Notes under the pieces: generated by a model
Database searches by the model: none
Told to the model about the DNA's origin: nothing
What the model saw: the letters and a program-made list of their open reading frames with translations, nothing else
Translations under genes and position numbers: made by a program
Shown here: one piece after another, positions 1 through 7,544 of the stretch
Numbering within the stretch: position 1 is the stretch's first letter
Layout of the letters: each line of letters opens with the position of its first letter
DNA from: Subdoligranulum variabile
GTDB lineage: Bacteria; Bacillota; Clostridia; Oscillospirales; Ruminococcaceae
Assembly (NCBI GenBank): GCA_003343905.1
Contig: QAKI01000043.1
Location: 18,569-82,568 of the forward strand
Direction of reading: 5' to 3'
Length of the DNA stretch: 64,000 nucleotides

Positions 1-89
1 GCATGATGCGCGATGCCAAGATCACCGAGATCTACGAAGGCACCAGCGAAGTCCAGATGATGGTCATTTCCGGCGCGCTGCTGAAGTAA
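1..89 (+). CDS. bcd: acyl-CoA dehydrogenase (butyryl-CoA dehydrogenase), C-terminal fragment
   Basis: Only the last 28 or so residues are in the window; the gene is cut by the left edge. The visible end contains EIYEGTSEVQ, the C-terminal signature of short-chain acyl-CoA dehydrogenases, followed by a short tail and TAA. It lies 16 bp before etfB, and bcd-etfB-etfA is the standard order in clostridial butyrate operons, where Bcd reduces crotonyl-CoA to butyryl-CoA with electron-bifurcating EtfAB. The butyryl-CoA specificity is inferred from this context, not from the fragment itself. Confidence 0.85.
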   Translation, partial: MMRDAKITEIYEGTSEVQMMVISGALLK

Positions 90-105
90 GGAGGCAAGAC
101 GTACA

Positions 106-891
106 ATGAAAGCAATCGTTTGTGTCAAACAGGTTCCCGATACGCAGGGCAAGGTAGCCGTCAAGGCCGACGGCACCATGGACCGTGCGGCTATGGCGAC
201 CATCACCAACCCCGACGACCTGAACGCCGTGGAGGCTGCCCTGCAGCTCAAGGACGAGACCGGCTGCGAAGTCGTCGTCGTCACCATGGGCCCGCCGCCG
301 GCCGAAGGCATGCTGCGTGAGCTGATGGCCCGCGGCGCTGACCGCGGCGTCCTGGTGTCCGGCCGTGAGTTCGGCGGTTCCGATACCTTCGCCACCTCCC
401 AGATCCTGGCTGCCGCCGTCAACAAGATCGGCGTTGGCCCTGAGGACATCGTTTTCTGCGGCCGTCAGGCCATCGACGGCGACACCGCCCAGGTCGGCCC
501 CCAGATCGCTGAAAAGCTGCATCTGCCCCAGGTCACCTATGTCACCGACATCAAGAAGGACGGCAACAGCCTGGTCGTCAAGCGTCAGCTGGAAGACGGC
601 TACATGGAGCTGAAGGTCAACACCCCCTGCCTGCTGACCTGCATCAAGGAACTGAACACCCCGCGTTACATGAGCGTGTCCGGCATCTTCGAGTGCTATG
701 ACAAGCCCCTCGACGTGTTCGACTACAACACCCTGAAGGACGATCCCCTCATCGAGACCGACACCATCGGCCTCAAGGGCTCCCCGACGAATGTTTACAA
801 GTCCTTTGCTCCTCCGGTCAAGGGCGCGGGCATGATGGTCGAGAATGCGGCCCAGCTGGTCGGCATCCTGAACGACAAGCACCTGATTTGA
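106..891 (+). CDS. etfB: electron transfer flavoprotein, beta subunit
   Basis: This 261-residue protein is a full-length EtfB. It begins MKAIVCVKQVPDT, the usual N-terminus of the family, and has the conserved stretch FCGRQAIDGDTAQVGP near residues 120-135, which belongs to the nucleotide-binding site of the AMP/FAD domain. EtfB pairs with EtfA to form the flavin heterodimer that passes electrons from NADH to butyryl-CoA dehydrogenase and ferredoxin in butyrate fermenters. The start has a GGAGG site just upstream, and etfA follows 17 bp later, so the two are translated from one message. Confidence 0.97.
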   Translation: MKAIVCVKQVPDTQGKVAVKADGTMDRAAMATITNPDDLNAVEAALQLKDETGCEVVVVTMGPPPAEGMLRELMARGADRGVLVSGREFGGSDTFATSQILAAAVNKIGVGPEDIVFCGRQAIDGDTAQVGPQIAEKLHLPQVTYVTDIKKDGNSLVVKRQLEDGYMELKVNTPCLLTCIKELNTPRYMSVSGIFECYDKPLDVFDYNTLKDDPLIETDTIGLKGSPTNVYKSFAPPVKGAGMMVENAAQLVGILNDKHLI

Positions 892-908
892 GGAAGGAGA
901 AACGAACA

Positions 909-2009
909 ATGGCTGAATTCAATGCAATGGACACCGCCGCCTTCAAGGGCGTGTGGGTTTTCTGCGAGCAGCGCGAAGGCCAGATCCAGACCATCAGCTA
1001 TCAGCTGCTGAGCGAAGGCCGCAAGCTGGCCAACGACCTGGGCGTGGAGCTGTGCGGCGTTGTGATGGGCAACGAGCTGAATGAGGATTACATCAAGGCT
1101 CTGGGCGGCTACGGCGCCGACCGCGTCTACTACATCGAGAGCCCCCTGCTGAAGGACTACACCACCGACGGCTATGCTAAGGCGCTGTGCGACCTCATCA
1201 TGGACAAAAAGCCGGAGATCATGCTGATCGGCGCTACCAACCTGGGCCGCGACCTGGGCCCCCGCTGCGCCGCCCGCCTGCACACCGGCCTGACCGCCGA
1301 CTGCACCCACCTGGATGTGGACGTGGAGAAGTACAAGAACTTCCTGCGCACCACCTCCAACATCGACGTGGACAACACCAAGTTTGAGGAGAACACCAAC
1401 CTCAAGATGACCCGTCCCGCCTTCGGCGGCCACCTGATGGCCACCATCATCTGCCCGCGCTTCCGCCCGCAGATGTCCACCGTCCGTCCCGGCGTCATGC
1501 AGACCCAGCCCTTCGACGAGGCTGGCGCTGCCAAGGTCGTCGTGGAGAAGGTCGTGCCCGAACTGAGCGCCGACGATATCCATGTCGAGATCCTCGACAT
1601 CAAGAAGAGCGCCAAGAAGCTGGTCGACCTGATCGGCGCCGACGTGGTCGTTTCCGTGGGTCGCGGCATCAGCTCTGACGTCGAGAAGGGCATCGCTCTG
1701 GCCGAGGAACTGGCCGGCGTGCTGGGCGGCGTCGTGGGCGCTTCCCGTGCCGTTACCGATGAAGGCTGGCTGTCCAGCGATCATCAGGTCGGCCAGACCG
1801 GCAAGACCGTGCATCCCCGCATCTATGTGGCCCTGGGCATCTCCGGCGCCATCCAGCATGTGGCCGGTATGCAGGACTCCGAGACCATCATCGCCATCAA
1901 CAAGAACGAGAGCGCGCCCATCTTCGACGTGGCTTCCTACGGCATCGTGGGCGACCTGTTCAAGGTCGTTCCCGAACTGATCAAGGAGATCCGCGCCGCC
2001 AAGGCGTAA
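909..2009 (+). CDS. etfA: electron transfer flavoprotein, alpha subunit
   Basis: This 366-residue protein is EtfA. Its C-terminal half carries the FAD-binding signature, with GQTGKTVHPRIYVALGISGA near residues 297-316 and a following INKNESAPIF segment. An in-frame ATG 21 bp upstream exists, but the AGGAAGGAG ribosome site at 890-898 points to the ATG at 909. EtfA forms the complex with EtfB in the cytoplasm and completes the bcd-etfBA unit. A strong hairpin right after the stop ends the operon. Confidence 0.97.
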   Translation: MAEFNAMDTAAFKGVWVFCEQREGQIQTISYQLLSEGRKLANDLGVELCGVVMGNELNEDYIKALGGYGADRVYYIESPLLKDYTTDGYAKALCDLIMDKKPEIMLIGATNLGRDLGPRCAARLHTGLTADCTHLDVDVEKYKNFLRTTSNIDVDNTKFEENTNLKMTRPAFGGHLMATIICPRFRPQMSTVRPGVMQTQPFDEAGAAKVVVEKVVPELSADDIHVEILDIKKSAKKLVDLIGADVVVSVGRGISSDVEKGIALAEELAGVLGGVVGASRAVTDEGWLSSDHQVGQTGKTVHPRIYVALGISGAIQHVAGMQDSETIIAINKNESAPIFDVASYGIVGDLFKVVPELIKEIRAAKA

Positions 2010-2038
2010 ACCTCTTTCTGGTTTTGAACGCATAACAA

Positions 2039-2072
2039 AAGCGCCGCAGCGTTTTCGCTGCGGCGCTTTTCT
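2039..2072 (+). terminator. intrinsic terminator after etfA
   Basis: A GC-rich hairpin (AGCGCCGCAGCG paired with CGCTGCGGCGCTT around a TTTT loop) is followed by a short T-run, 30 bp after the etfA stop. It marks the end of the butyrate operon. Confidence 0.9.
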
Positions 2073-2233
2073 GTGTCCTGAGCTTTGCGCGCCCCGGAAA
2101 TTTCCGCGCGGCGGGCGGGGCTTTTTGGCGGCCCGCGCGGCGGTATAACTATAGCCACCGGCGGCGTTTCAACACGCAGCCGGGGGCTGTACTGTCAGAG
2201 CGGGCAAAGGTCCGCACGCGGATACGCCGGGAT

Positions 2234-2839
2234 TTACCGGGTGATGCGGTGGCGGCACATGCTGGTTTTGCCGCAGATGGGGCAGGTGAGCCGCCGCCGG
2301 GTCAGGGTATGCACGCCCTTCACATAGTCGCCCCAGGTGGGCACGAACAGGGCCCCGCAGCAGGGGCATTCGTAGTGACCGGCTTTGACTTCCAGCCGGG
2401 CGGCAGCACCCAGGCCGACCGCCGCCGTCACCACGGCCAAAACGACCAGCAGGATGCGGACAGGGAGCGGCATCTCGACATAAGCGGCAAGGACCGTCAG
2501 CGAGGTGAACGCAATGATGGTGATGACCCCGCAGATGACGCACAGGGTGATCCGCTCTTTGTTCTCGGCATTTTCTTTCATAAGATCCATAAGATTTTCC
2601 TCCGCTTTTTTCTGGTAATCGCCCTCGGCGACCTTCTCGCCAGAGAGAAGGTCGTTGACGGTGATCTGTAAGATCTGGCACAGAGGCAGCATCAGGGAAA
2701 TTTCGGGCATGCCCTTGCCGCACTCCCATTTGGATACGGTCTTGTCGCTGATGGCCAGTTGGTCGGCCAGTTGCCTTTGGGGCAGGTTTTGGGCCCGGCG
2801 CGATTCGGCAATGAATTTACCGGTCTTGCTCTGGTCCAT
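2234..2839 (-). CDS. XRE-family HTH regulator with membrane segments and zinc-ribbon-like tail
   Basis: The 201-residue product has an N-terminal XRE helix-turn-helix (about residues 8-62, with QLADQLAISDKTVSKWECGKG), two hydrophobic segments (about 105-155) and a C-terminal cysteine pair arrangement, CPCC near 165 and CPIC near 190, that looks like a zinc ribbon. It is probably a membrane-attached DNA-binding regulator; its target and signal are unknown. The ATG at 2839 is chosen over an upstream in-frame ATG because an AGGAGG site sits 6 bp before it. A TATAAT-like element lies at 2864-2869 on the same strand. Confidence 0.85.
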   Translation of the reverse strand: MDQSKTGKFIAESRRAQNLPQRQLADQLAISDKTVSKWECGKGMPEISLMLPLCQILQITVNDLLSGEKVAEGDYQKKAEENLMDLMKENAENKERITLCVICGVITIIAFTSLTVLAAYVEMPLPVRILLVVLAVVTAAVGLGAAARLEVKAGHYECPCCGALFVPTWGDYVKGVHTLTRRRLTCPICGKTSMCRHRITR

Positions 2840-2882
2840 GGCTATCTCCTCCTTTCTGCCTGTATTATAGCAGTGCAGGGGC

Positions 2883-2914
2883 AAAAAGAACACCCACGGA
2901 CCGTAGAGTGGGTG
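2883..2914 (-). terminator. intrinsic terminator, minus strand
   Basis: Inverted repeat arms CACCCAC (2891-2897) and GTGGGTG (2908-2914) are followed on the minus strand by a T-rich stretch (2883-2890). It would end transcription coming from the small gene at 3073-3249, before the HTH gene. Confidence 0.6.
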
Positions 2915-2963
2915 GTAAAACCGGAAAAATGACGGAAATCGGAAATCACCCCGGCGGCCTTCT

Positions 2964-3039
2964 CAGGGAAAAGAAGGTTGCCGGGGCGATTCGCAGGATC
3001 TGGCACAGGGACAGCATCAGAAAAACTTCCGGCGGTCCC
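2964..3039 (-). pseudogene. degenerate fragment of an XRE HTH gene
   Basis: Read on the minus strand, this stretch encodes PPEVFLMLSLCQILRIA, which matches MPEISLMLPLCQILQIT in the intact HTH gene at 2234-2839. The DNA is also visibly alike, including a shared GATCTGGCACAG core. No HTH upstream of it and no start remain, so this is a decayed copy of the end of the HTH and the start of the linker, about 300 bp from its intact relative. I infer an old tandem duplication or a remnant of a second regulator. Confidence 0.65.
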
Positions 3040-3072
3040 GCGGCGTCCCCTTTCGTTGAAAATAGAGGCCGT

Positions 3073-3249
3073 TTACTCTTTTTTCTTCTTTGCATCATAA
3101 AGCATGTCAAAAAGTAGTCCGGCGCCTGCACCGATGGCGATTCCGGTGCCTATGTTATTCAGTTGAAAGCCTAAAGCAGCACCAAGGGCAATACCGATAC
3201 ACAAGCCTGATGTCGACCTGTATTGGTTGTTGGCGGCAGGCTGTTTCAT
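3073..3249 (-). CDS. small glycine-zipper membrane protein, 58 aa
   Basis: This short open frame gives MKQPAANNQYR, then a hydrophobic stretch from about residue 14 to 50 rich in small residues (GIALGAALG, GIAIGAGAG), and a basic tail DAKKKKE. The repeated G-x-x-x-G-like spacing resembles glycine-zipper membrane segments, possibly two short helices forming a hairpin. A GAGGT ribosome site lies about 8 bp before the ATG. Its codons are more AT-rich than those of its neighbours, which suggests foreign origin. No function can be assigned. Confidence 0.6.
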   Translation of the reverse strand: MKQPAANNQYRSTSGLCIGIALGAALGFQLNNIGTGIAIGAGAGLLFDMLYDAKKKKE

Positions 3250-3380
3250 GGGAATTACCTCACATTCCGATTTATCTTTCTACTTGTAGCATTAAGTTCT
3301 TGGCGGTTTTTCTGCGGCTCTGTCTCCCGGCCTGGCAGGCGCTATTCGTTTGCCCTGCAAACTGCCGTTGGGGCTGGCAC

Positions 3381-3418
3381 AAAACGCCCCCGGCGGTACT
3401 TTCCTGTACGGCCGGGGG
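3381..3418 (-). terminator. intrinsic terminator after the DUF3169 gene
   Basis: The arms CCCCCGGC and GCCGGGGG, with an inner GTAC/GTAC pairing, form a hairpin 24 bp after the stop at 3442; the minus-strand exit is GCGTTTTG. The rest of 3250-3441 holds nothing I can recognise. Confidence 0.65.
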
Positions 3419-3441
3419 AAAATGGGGGGCGGGGATTGGGG

Positions 3442-4233
3442 TTATTCGGGCCGGAACGGGTGTTCATCCATGCGGATGCAGGCGGCGATGTAGGCGAGCT
3501 GCCCCAGCGCCCAGGGAATGAACACGGCAATGATGGGCAGCGGGCCGATGGGGAACAGCACATTGATAAAGACCATCAGGGCCCAGACGAAAAGACAGCC
3601 GCGGCTGGTCACGGTGAAGCCGACAAGGGAAGCCTGCCCGATGCGCTGGCGTTCGGCTTCATCGCAGCTTGCCAGCCACTTTTTTTGGAACTGGAAGTCG
3701 TAGACGCTGCCCTGCTTTTCCGGGTTGAAGCGCCGGACCAGGTCCACCACCCGGCGCTGCAGGGTGATGACGGCCAGGAACAGGACGAGCGTTTCCGCCG
3801 CGGCGGCCAGCAGGCCGAACGGGTCCGCGTACCCCAGCGGCAGCAGCGACGCGGCCACGCCAATCAGCAGGAAGCCGCCCAACTGGGCCGCGGTCAGCCA
3901 GAGCAGCGCCCAGTTCAGGTGTTTTTCCGCCTGTTCGGGCAGGTCCTCGTCCTCGCCGTCCCAGCGGGCGAACAGGGCCTCGCCCCGCCGCCAGCAGACG
4001 ATGGCAGGGATCAGCAGCAGGAGCGGGGGCACCTGGGCAAAGGGCACGCAGACTTTGGCGATTTGCCCGGCGCTTTCAGCCAGGCCGCCCAGGGGAATGC
4101 TGTCGGCAAACCAGGCGGCGCCAGAGCCCAACGCCGCGCCGCCCAGCCCGCAGACCACCAGGGTGACGGCGAATTTCAGCCAGTTTTTGTGGTTCTCTTT
4201 CCGGATCGTGCCGGTGTTTTCATTGTTTTTCAT
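3442..4233 (-). CDS. DUF3169-like multipass membrane protein
   Basis: The 263-residue protein has about six hydrophobic segments: two near the N-terminus (around 20-40 and 60-80), two in the middle (110-160) and two near the end (215-255). The layout and the partner HTH gene match the DUF3169 family, whose members sit beside small XRE regulators in Firmicutes; the family has no settled biochemical role. I place the start at 4233 because a GGAGG lies 8-9 bp upstream. An upstream ATG at 4251 would overlap the HTH gene more deeply. The start overlaps the HTH stop by 14 bp, so translation is coupled. Confidence 0.75.
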   Translation of the reverse strand: MKNNENTGTIRKENHKNWLKFAVTLVVCGLGGAALGSGAAWFADSIPLGGLAESAGQIAKVCVPFAQVPPLLLLIPAIVCWRRGEALFARWDGEDEDLPEQAEKHLNWALLWLTAAQLGGFLLIGVAASLLPLGYADPFGLLAAAAETLVLFLAVITLQRRVVDLVRRFNPEKQGSVYDFQFQKKWLASCDEAERQRIGQASLVGFTVTSRGCLFVWALMVFINVLFPIGPLPIIAVFIPWALGQLAYIAACIRMDEHPFRPE

Positions 4234-4441
4234 GGGGGATGTCCTCCTCATAGGTGAAAATGTCCTCTACGGTCACGCCGCAGAGTTTGGCCAGTTTGAG
4301 TGCCAGCGTCACGGAAGGGGAGTAGTCCCCCCGCTCGATCTGGCTGATGGTCTGGCGCGATACCCCGGCCAGCGCGCCCATCTGCTGCTGGTTGACCCCC
4401 AGCCGGGCGCGGTGCTCCTTCAGACGGTTGTACAGCGGCAT
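4220..4441 (-). CDS. small XRE-family regulator (YozG-like)
   Basis: The 73-residue protein is almost only a helix-turn-helix: NRLKEHRARLGVNQQQMGA followed by the recognition-helix region SRQTISQIERGDYSP and a short acidic tail. Such regulators usually repress their own operon with a membrane partner. A GGAGGT site precedes the ATG. The promoter upstream overlaps two identical inverted repeats, which fits autorepression together with the DUF3169 gene downstream. Confidence 0.92.
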   Translation of the reverse strand: MPLYNRLKEHRARLGVNQQQMGALAGVSRQTISQIERGDYSPSVTLALKLAKLCGVTVEDIFTYEEDIPHEKQ

Positions 4442-4486
4442 GGATCGACCTCCTGTTCTGCTTGCTGGATGATTTGACGTGAGTTC

Positions 4487-4547
4487 TTGTCAAAATGACA
4501 ATTATCCTTGTCAAACGTATTCTACTATTGACAAGGAAAGTTGTCAA
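4487..4547 (-). promoter_or_regulatory. promoter with two identical operator dyads for the XRE/DUF3169 operon
   Basis: On the minus strand there is a -35 TTGACA (4542-4547), a 17-bp spacer and a -10 TAGAAT (4519-4524). Two inverted repeats of the form TGACAA-N6-TTGTCA lie at 4529-4546 and 4496-4513, with starts 33 bp apart (about three helical turns). A fifth half-site TTGTCA is at 4487-4492. The first dyad covers the -35 and spacer, the second covers the predicted transcription start. The small XRE protein is the obvious ligand, by inference. Confidence 0.8.
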
Positions 4548-4556
4548 CCCCTGATG

Positions 4557-4591
4557 CAAAAAAAGACCGCCCCGGAACTTCCGGGACGGTC
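4557..4591 (-). terminator. intrinsic terminator for the cyclo-ligase/lipoprotein operon
   Basis: A nearly perfect hairpin (4565-4591, arms GACCG..CCCGGAA and TTCCGGG..CGGTC) is followed on the minus strand by a run of T (4557-4564). It lies about 115 bp after the lipoprotein stop and separates it from the XRE promoter. Confidence 0.85.
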
Positions 4592-4705
4592 ACAGACTGT
4601 CGGAAAAGGTTCAGGATCCGCTGCCGGCGGCACATACGGGGGAACAGGGCACCCGGCCAAGCCGTGTGCGGCGGCTGCCCCTGCCGTGCGTGTCGGACTA
4701 TGGGA

Positions 4706-5371
4706 TCACAGCGCGGGGATGGAGTCCCCGCCCACGGCCGCGTCGGCGGCGTCCTTGCTGTTCTCGTAGTCAAAGGTCACGCCCAGCGCGTCGGGCACGG
4801 CGTCCATCAGGGCGTCGGCATCGGTCAGGGAGTTGCTGCTCATCACGAACAGGACCTTGTCCCCAAAGGTGGCGACCCGCGCCTTGTCAGCGCCGACGCA
4901 GACCCATTTGTTCATCTGGATGTTTTCCAGCATGGCGTCCGCGATGGTCTGGGCGTCAGCTTCGTCCTTCACGCGGGCCAGCACCAGGCTGTAAGCCTGG
5001 CTGCCGGTCATGGATTCCGACACCACGGCCGCGTCCACTTTGGCGGCCAGGTCAGCGTCCAGGCCGGTGTTGTACTTGCACCAGTCGGCGTCGCTCAGGT
5101 CCACGGCGTTGGTGTTCATCATCATCAGTTCCACCGGGTAGGCCGCGTACAGCGTGTCCACCATGCCGCTCAGTTCCGCGTCGGGGGCGGGGGTGGCGCT
5201 TGCCTCCGGGGTGGCGGGGTCGCTCTCCGCGCCGGTGTCCGGCGTGGGGGTGGGCTGGCTTTCCGCCGTGGGGGTCGGGGTGGGGGTGGCTTCGGGCTCG
5301 CTCTGGGCGCCGCCGCAGGCGGTCAGGGCCAGCGCGGCCAGCAGGCTCAGGCAGAACAGTGCTTTCTTCAT
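4706..5371 (-). CDS. DUF4358-like lipoprotein
   Basis: The 221-residue product begins with a lipoprotein signal, MKKALFCLSLLAALALTACG, with the lipobox LTAC at about 16-19. A linker of repeated TPTP/EPEA units (about 24-65) follows, then a compact domain (70-215) with NKWVCVGADKARVATFGDKV. The domain resembles DUF4358, a family of clostridial lipoproteins of unknown function, so it should be anchored outside the cell membrane. Its ATG shares ATGA with the stop of the gene upstream, which implies coupled translation. Confidence 0.75.
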   Translation of the reverse strand: MKKALFCLSLLAALALTACGGAQSEPEATPTPTPTAESQPTPTPDTGAESDPATPEASATPAPDAELSGMVDTLYAAYPVELMMMNTNAVDLSDADWCKYNTGLDADLAAKVDAAVVSESMTGSQAYSLVLARVKDEADAQTIADAMLENIQMNKWVCVGADKARVATFGDKVLFVMSSNSLTDADALMDAVPDALGVTFDYENSKDAADAAVGGDSIPAL

Positions 5372-5919
5372 ACAAGGGTTCCTTTCTCGGTCAATATTTT
5401 CTCCGGCGCAAAGCGGAGGTCCCAACTGTCGGCGGGCACTTCGGGCAGGATCAGGGCCGAAGGGCACCACAGCAGGCGTTCCCCCTTAGCATGTGCCAAA
5501 AAGCGGTCATAATACCCGCCGCCGCGGCCCAGGCGCACACCGTCCCGGCTCACGGCCAGGCAGGGGACCAGAAGCAGCGTGCCTTCTGCGGGCAGGATGG
5601 CGGGCGGAAGCTCCGCCGCCGGTTCGGGAATGCCGAAAGCGCCCGGCCGCAGCAGGGCAAGGTCCGGGACGTCCACCCAGTCCAGGGTGCCGCCGCCCCG
5701 CACCCGCGGCAGCAGCAGGCGTTTGCCTTCCGCCAGGGCGCAGGTTAGCACGGGGGCTGTGTCGGGTTCGTCGGGCAGAGCCGCAAAGGCCAGCACGGCG
5801 CGGGCCTGCTGCCACACGGGCAGCCCGAACAGGGCATCCGCCATGGCGCGGCCCAGGGCCTTGTGGTCCAGCCGCGCGCGCAGCGCCCTGGCAAGGGCGC
5901 GGGCTTCCGGTTTGGTCAT
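5368..5919 (-). CDS. 5-formyltetrahydrofolate cyclo-ligase
   Basis: The 183-residue protein carries the family motif LGRGGGYYDRFL near residues 130-141, which binds ATP phosphates, and PRVRGG in the folate region. The enzyme converts 5-formyl-THF to 5,10-methenyl-THF using ATP in the cytosol. The ATG at 5919 is preceded by GGAGG within AAAGGAGGCCCCC. It is the first gene of a two-gene unit with the lipoprotein, a pairing that has no clear functional logic. Confidence 0.93.
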   Translation of the reverse strand: MTKPEARALARALRARLDHKALGRAMADALFGLPVWQQARAVLAFAALPDEPDTAPVLTCALAEGKRLLLPRVRGGGTLDWVDVPDLALLRPGAFGIPEPAAELPPAILPAEGTLLLVPCLAVSRDGVRLGRGGGYYDRFLAHAKGERLLWCPSALILPEVPADSWDLRFAPEKILTEKGTLV

Positions 5920-6035
5920 GGCGGGGGCCTCCTTTCGGCGATCCGAAGCTATTATACCACGGACCGCGCCGGCTGGCAAGTAACAAAATTCTACACCGGC
6001 CCCGCACAAAAATACGGCAAAAAAGGACGTTCATC

Positions 6036-6064
6036 TTGCCCGGCAGGGCAAAATGGAGTATAAT
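6036..6064 (+). promoter_or_regulatory. promoter of the polysaccharide operon
   Basis: A TTGCCC at 6036-6041 and a perfect TATAAT at 6059-6064 are 17 bp apart. The start of rfbC lies about 90 bp downstream. The leader shows no clear riboswitch. Confidence 0.75.
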
Positions 6065-6155
6065 ATATCCTGTATCGCTGTGCGTTCATACCGTCCCGCG
6101 CATGTGTGCGGGCGGCTTTGTAAAATCGTGTAGGAAGTAAAGGAGCCAGAGCTAT

Positions 6156-6722
6156 ATGGGCAAGTTCAATTTTATCAAGACCGACATCCCCGAAGTGCAG
6201 ATCATCGAACCCACGGTGTTCGGTGACGACCGCGGCTATTTTATGGAGACCTATCAGATCGACGATTTCGCCGCCGCCGGCATCGACAAGCCCTTCGTGC
6301 AGGACAACCAGAGCCGTTCCACCAAGGGCGTGCTGCGCGGCCTGCACTTCCAGAAGAACCACACCCAGGGCAAACTGGTGCGGGTGACGCTGGGCGAAGT
6401 GTACGACGTGGCGGTGGACTGCCGCCCCCACAGCGCCACCTTCGGCAAATGGGTGGGGGTGACCCTCTCGGCCGAGAACAAGAAGATGCTCTATATTCCC
6501 GAAGGCTTTGCCCACGGGTTCCTGGTGCTGTCCGACGCGGCAGAGTTCACCTATAAATGCACCGACGTGTACGACCCCACCTCGGAGGGCGGCATCCCCT
6601 ACGACGACCCCACCGTGGGCGTTCAGTGGCCGGACTGCGGCTGCCCCCACAAGACCAGCGCCAAGGACAAGGAGCATACGCCCTTTGCGGAACAGAAGTT
6701 TGAATTTTTTGAGAAGTACTAA
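6156..6722 (+). CDS. rfbC: dTDP-4-dehydrorhamnose 3,5-epimerase
   Basis: The 188-residue protein has the conserved FVQDNQSRSTKGVLRGLHFQ segment (about 48-67), whose final histidine is the catalytic base, and YIPEGFAHGF (about 113-122). It epimerises C3 and C5 of dTDP-4-keto-6-deoxyglucose in dTDP-L-rhamnose synthesis. It leads the operon, but rfbA, rfbB and rfbD are not in the window, so the rest of the pathway must be encoded elsewhere. The ABC exporter follows 9 bp after its stop. Confidence 0.96.
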   Translation: MGKFNFIKTDIPEVQIIEPTVFGDDRGYFMETYQIDDFAAAGIDKPFVQDNQSRSTKGVLRGLHFQKNHTQGKLVRVTLGEVYDVAVDCRPHSATFGKWVGVTLSAENKKMLYIPEGFAHGFLVLSDAAEFTYKCTDVYDPTSEGGIPYDDPTVGVQWPDCGCPHKTSAKDKEHTPFAEQKFEFFEKY

Positions 6723-6731
6723 GGAGTCGCC

Positions 6732-7532
6732 GTGCAAAGTTTCAAGAACAGTTTCATCAGCTTCTGGCGGTACCGTTACCTGCTGCAGAACCTGATCACC
6801 CGCGACTTCAAGCTCAAATACCGCCGCAGCGTGCTAGGCGTGGCGTGGAGCGTGCTCAACCCGCTGCTGACCTGCCTGGTCATGTATCTGGTGTTCGATT
6901 CCATCATGAAGGGCCTGCGGGGCGAGGGCATCCCCAACTTTGCGGGGTTCCTGATCATCGGCCAGCTTTTGTTCAACTTCTTCCGGGAATCCACCAGCAT
7001 GGCGATGGAAAGTGTGCTCAAGAACGCCCCGCTGCTGCGCAAGGTCTATATCCCCAAGTATATCTTCCCGATGGAGAAGTGCAGCTTTGCGCTGGTCAAC
7101 TGCGCGTTCAGCTTTATTGCCCTGGTGATCGTCTTTGTCATCACCTGGACGCCGGTCACCTGGGCCACGGCCTGGATGGCGCTGTACCCGCTGATCATGC
7201 TCTTTTTCTTCAGCCTGGGCATCGGGCTGCTGCTGTCGGCGCTGTATGTGTTCGTGCGCGACATCATGCACATCTGGGAAGTATTCTGCACGCTGCTGGT
7301 CTACGCCAGCGCCATCTTCTATGACCCCGAAACGCTTTCGGGCATCATGCAGAAGCTGATCCACATCAATCCCATGTACTGGTACATCACGGCCTTCCGC
7401 CGCTGCGTGCTGTGGGGCGAAGGCCTGGACGCCACCATGCTGACCGTCTGCTTCCTGTGCGCGGCCGTCAGCATGGTGCTGGGCATCGTGGTGTTCAAGA
7501 AGAATCAGGACAAGTTCGTCCTGTATATGTAA
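6732..7532 (+). CDS. polysaccharide ABC exporter, permease subunit (Wzm/TagG type)
   Basis: The 266-residue protein starts at a GTG with AAGGAG five bases upstream. It has a soluble start (FWRYRYLLQNLITRDFKLKYRRSVLG) typical of ABC-2 permeases and about six membrane segments between residues 35 and 260. The late segment HINPMYWYITAFRR is characteristic of O-antigen/teichoic-acid exporters. With the ATPase downstream it should form the channel that moves a lipid-linked glycan across the membrane. Confidence 0.93.
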   Translation: MQSFKNSFISFWRYRYLLQNLITRDFKLKYRRSVLGVAWSVLNPLLTCLVMYLVFDSIMKGLRGEGIPNFAGFLIIGQLLFNFFRESTSMAMESVLKNAPLLRKVYIPKYIFPMEKCSFALVNCAFSFIALVIVFVITWTPVTWATAWMALYPLIMLFFFSLGIGLLLSALYVFVRDIMHIWEVFCTLLVYASAIFYDPETLSGIMQKLIHINPMYWYITAFRRCVLWGEGLDATMLTVCFLCAAVSMVLGIVVFKKNQDKFVLYM

Positions 7533-7544
7533 GGGGGCGCACCT

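Noticed and set aside
64..2033. Long minus-strand reading frames opposite etfB and etfA (also opposite secA, the activase and the LCP gene)
   Set aside because: They mirror the GC-rich codon bias of the real genes, have low-complexity G/V/H/Q content and no ribosome sites. They are shadows.
5154..5371. Short tandem repeats in the lipoprotein gene
   Set aside because: The TPTP/EPEA-type repeats are an ordinary low-complexity linker after a lipobox, not a separate repeat element.
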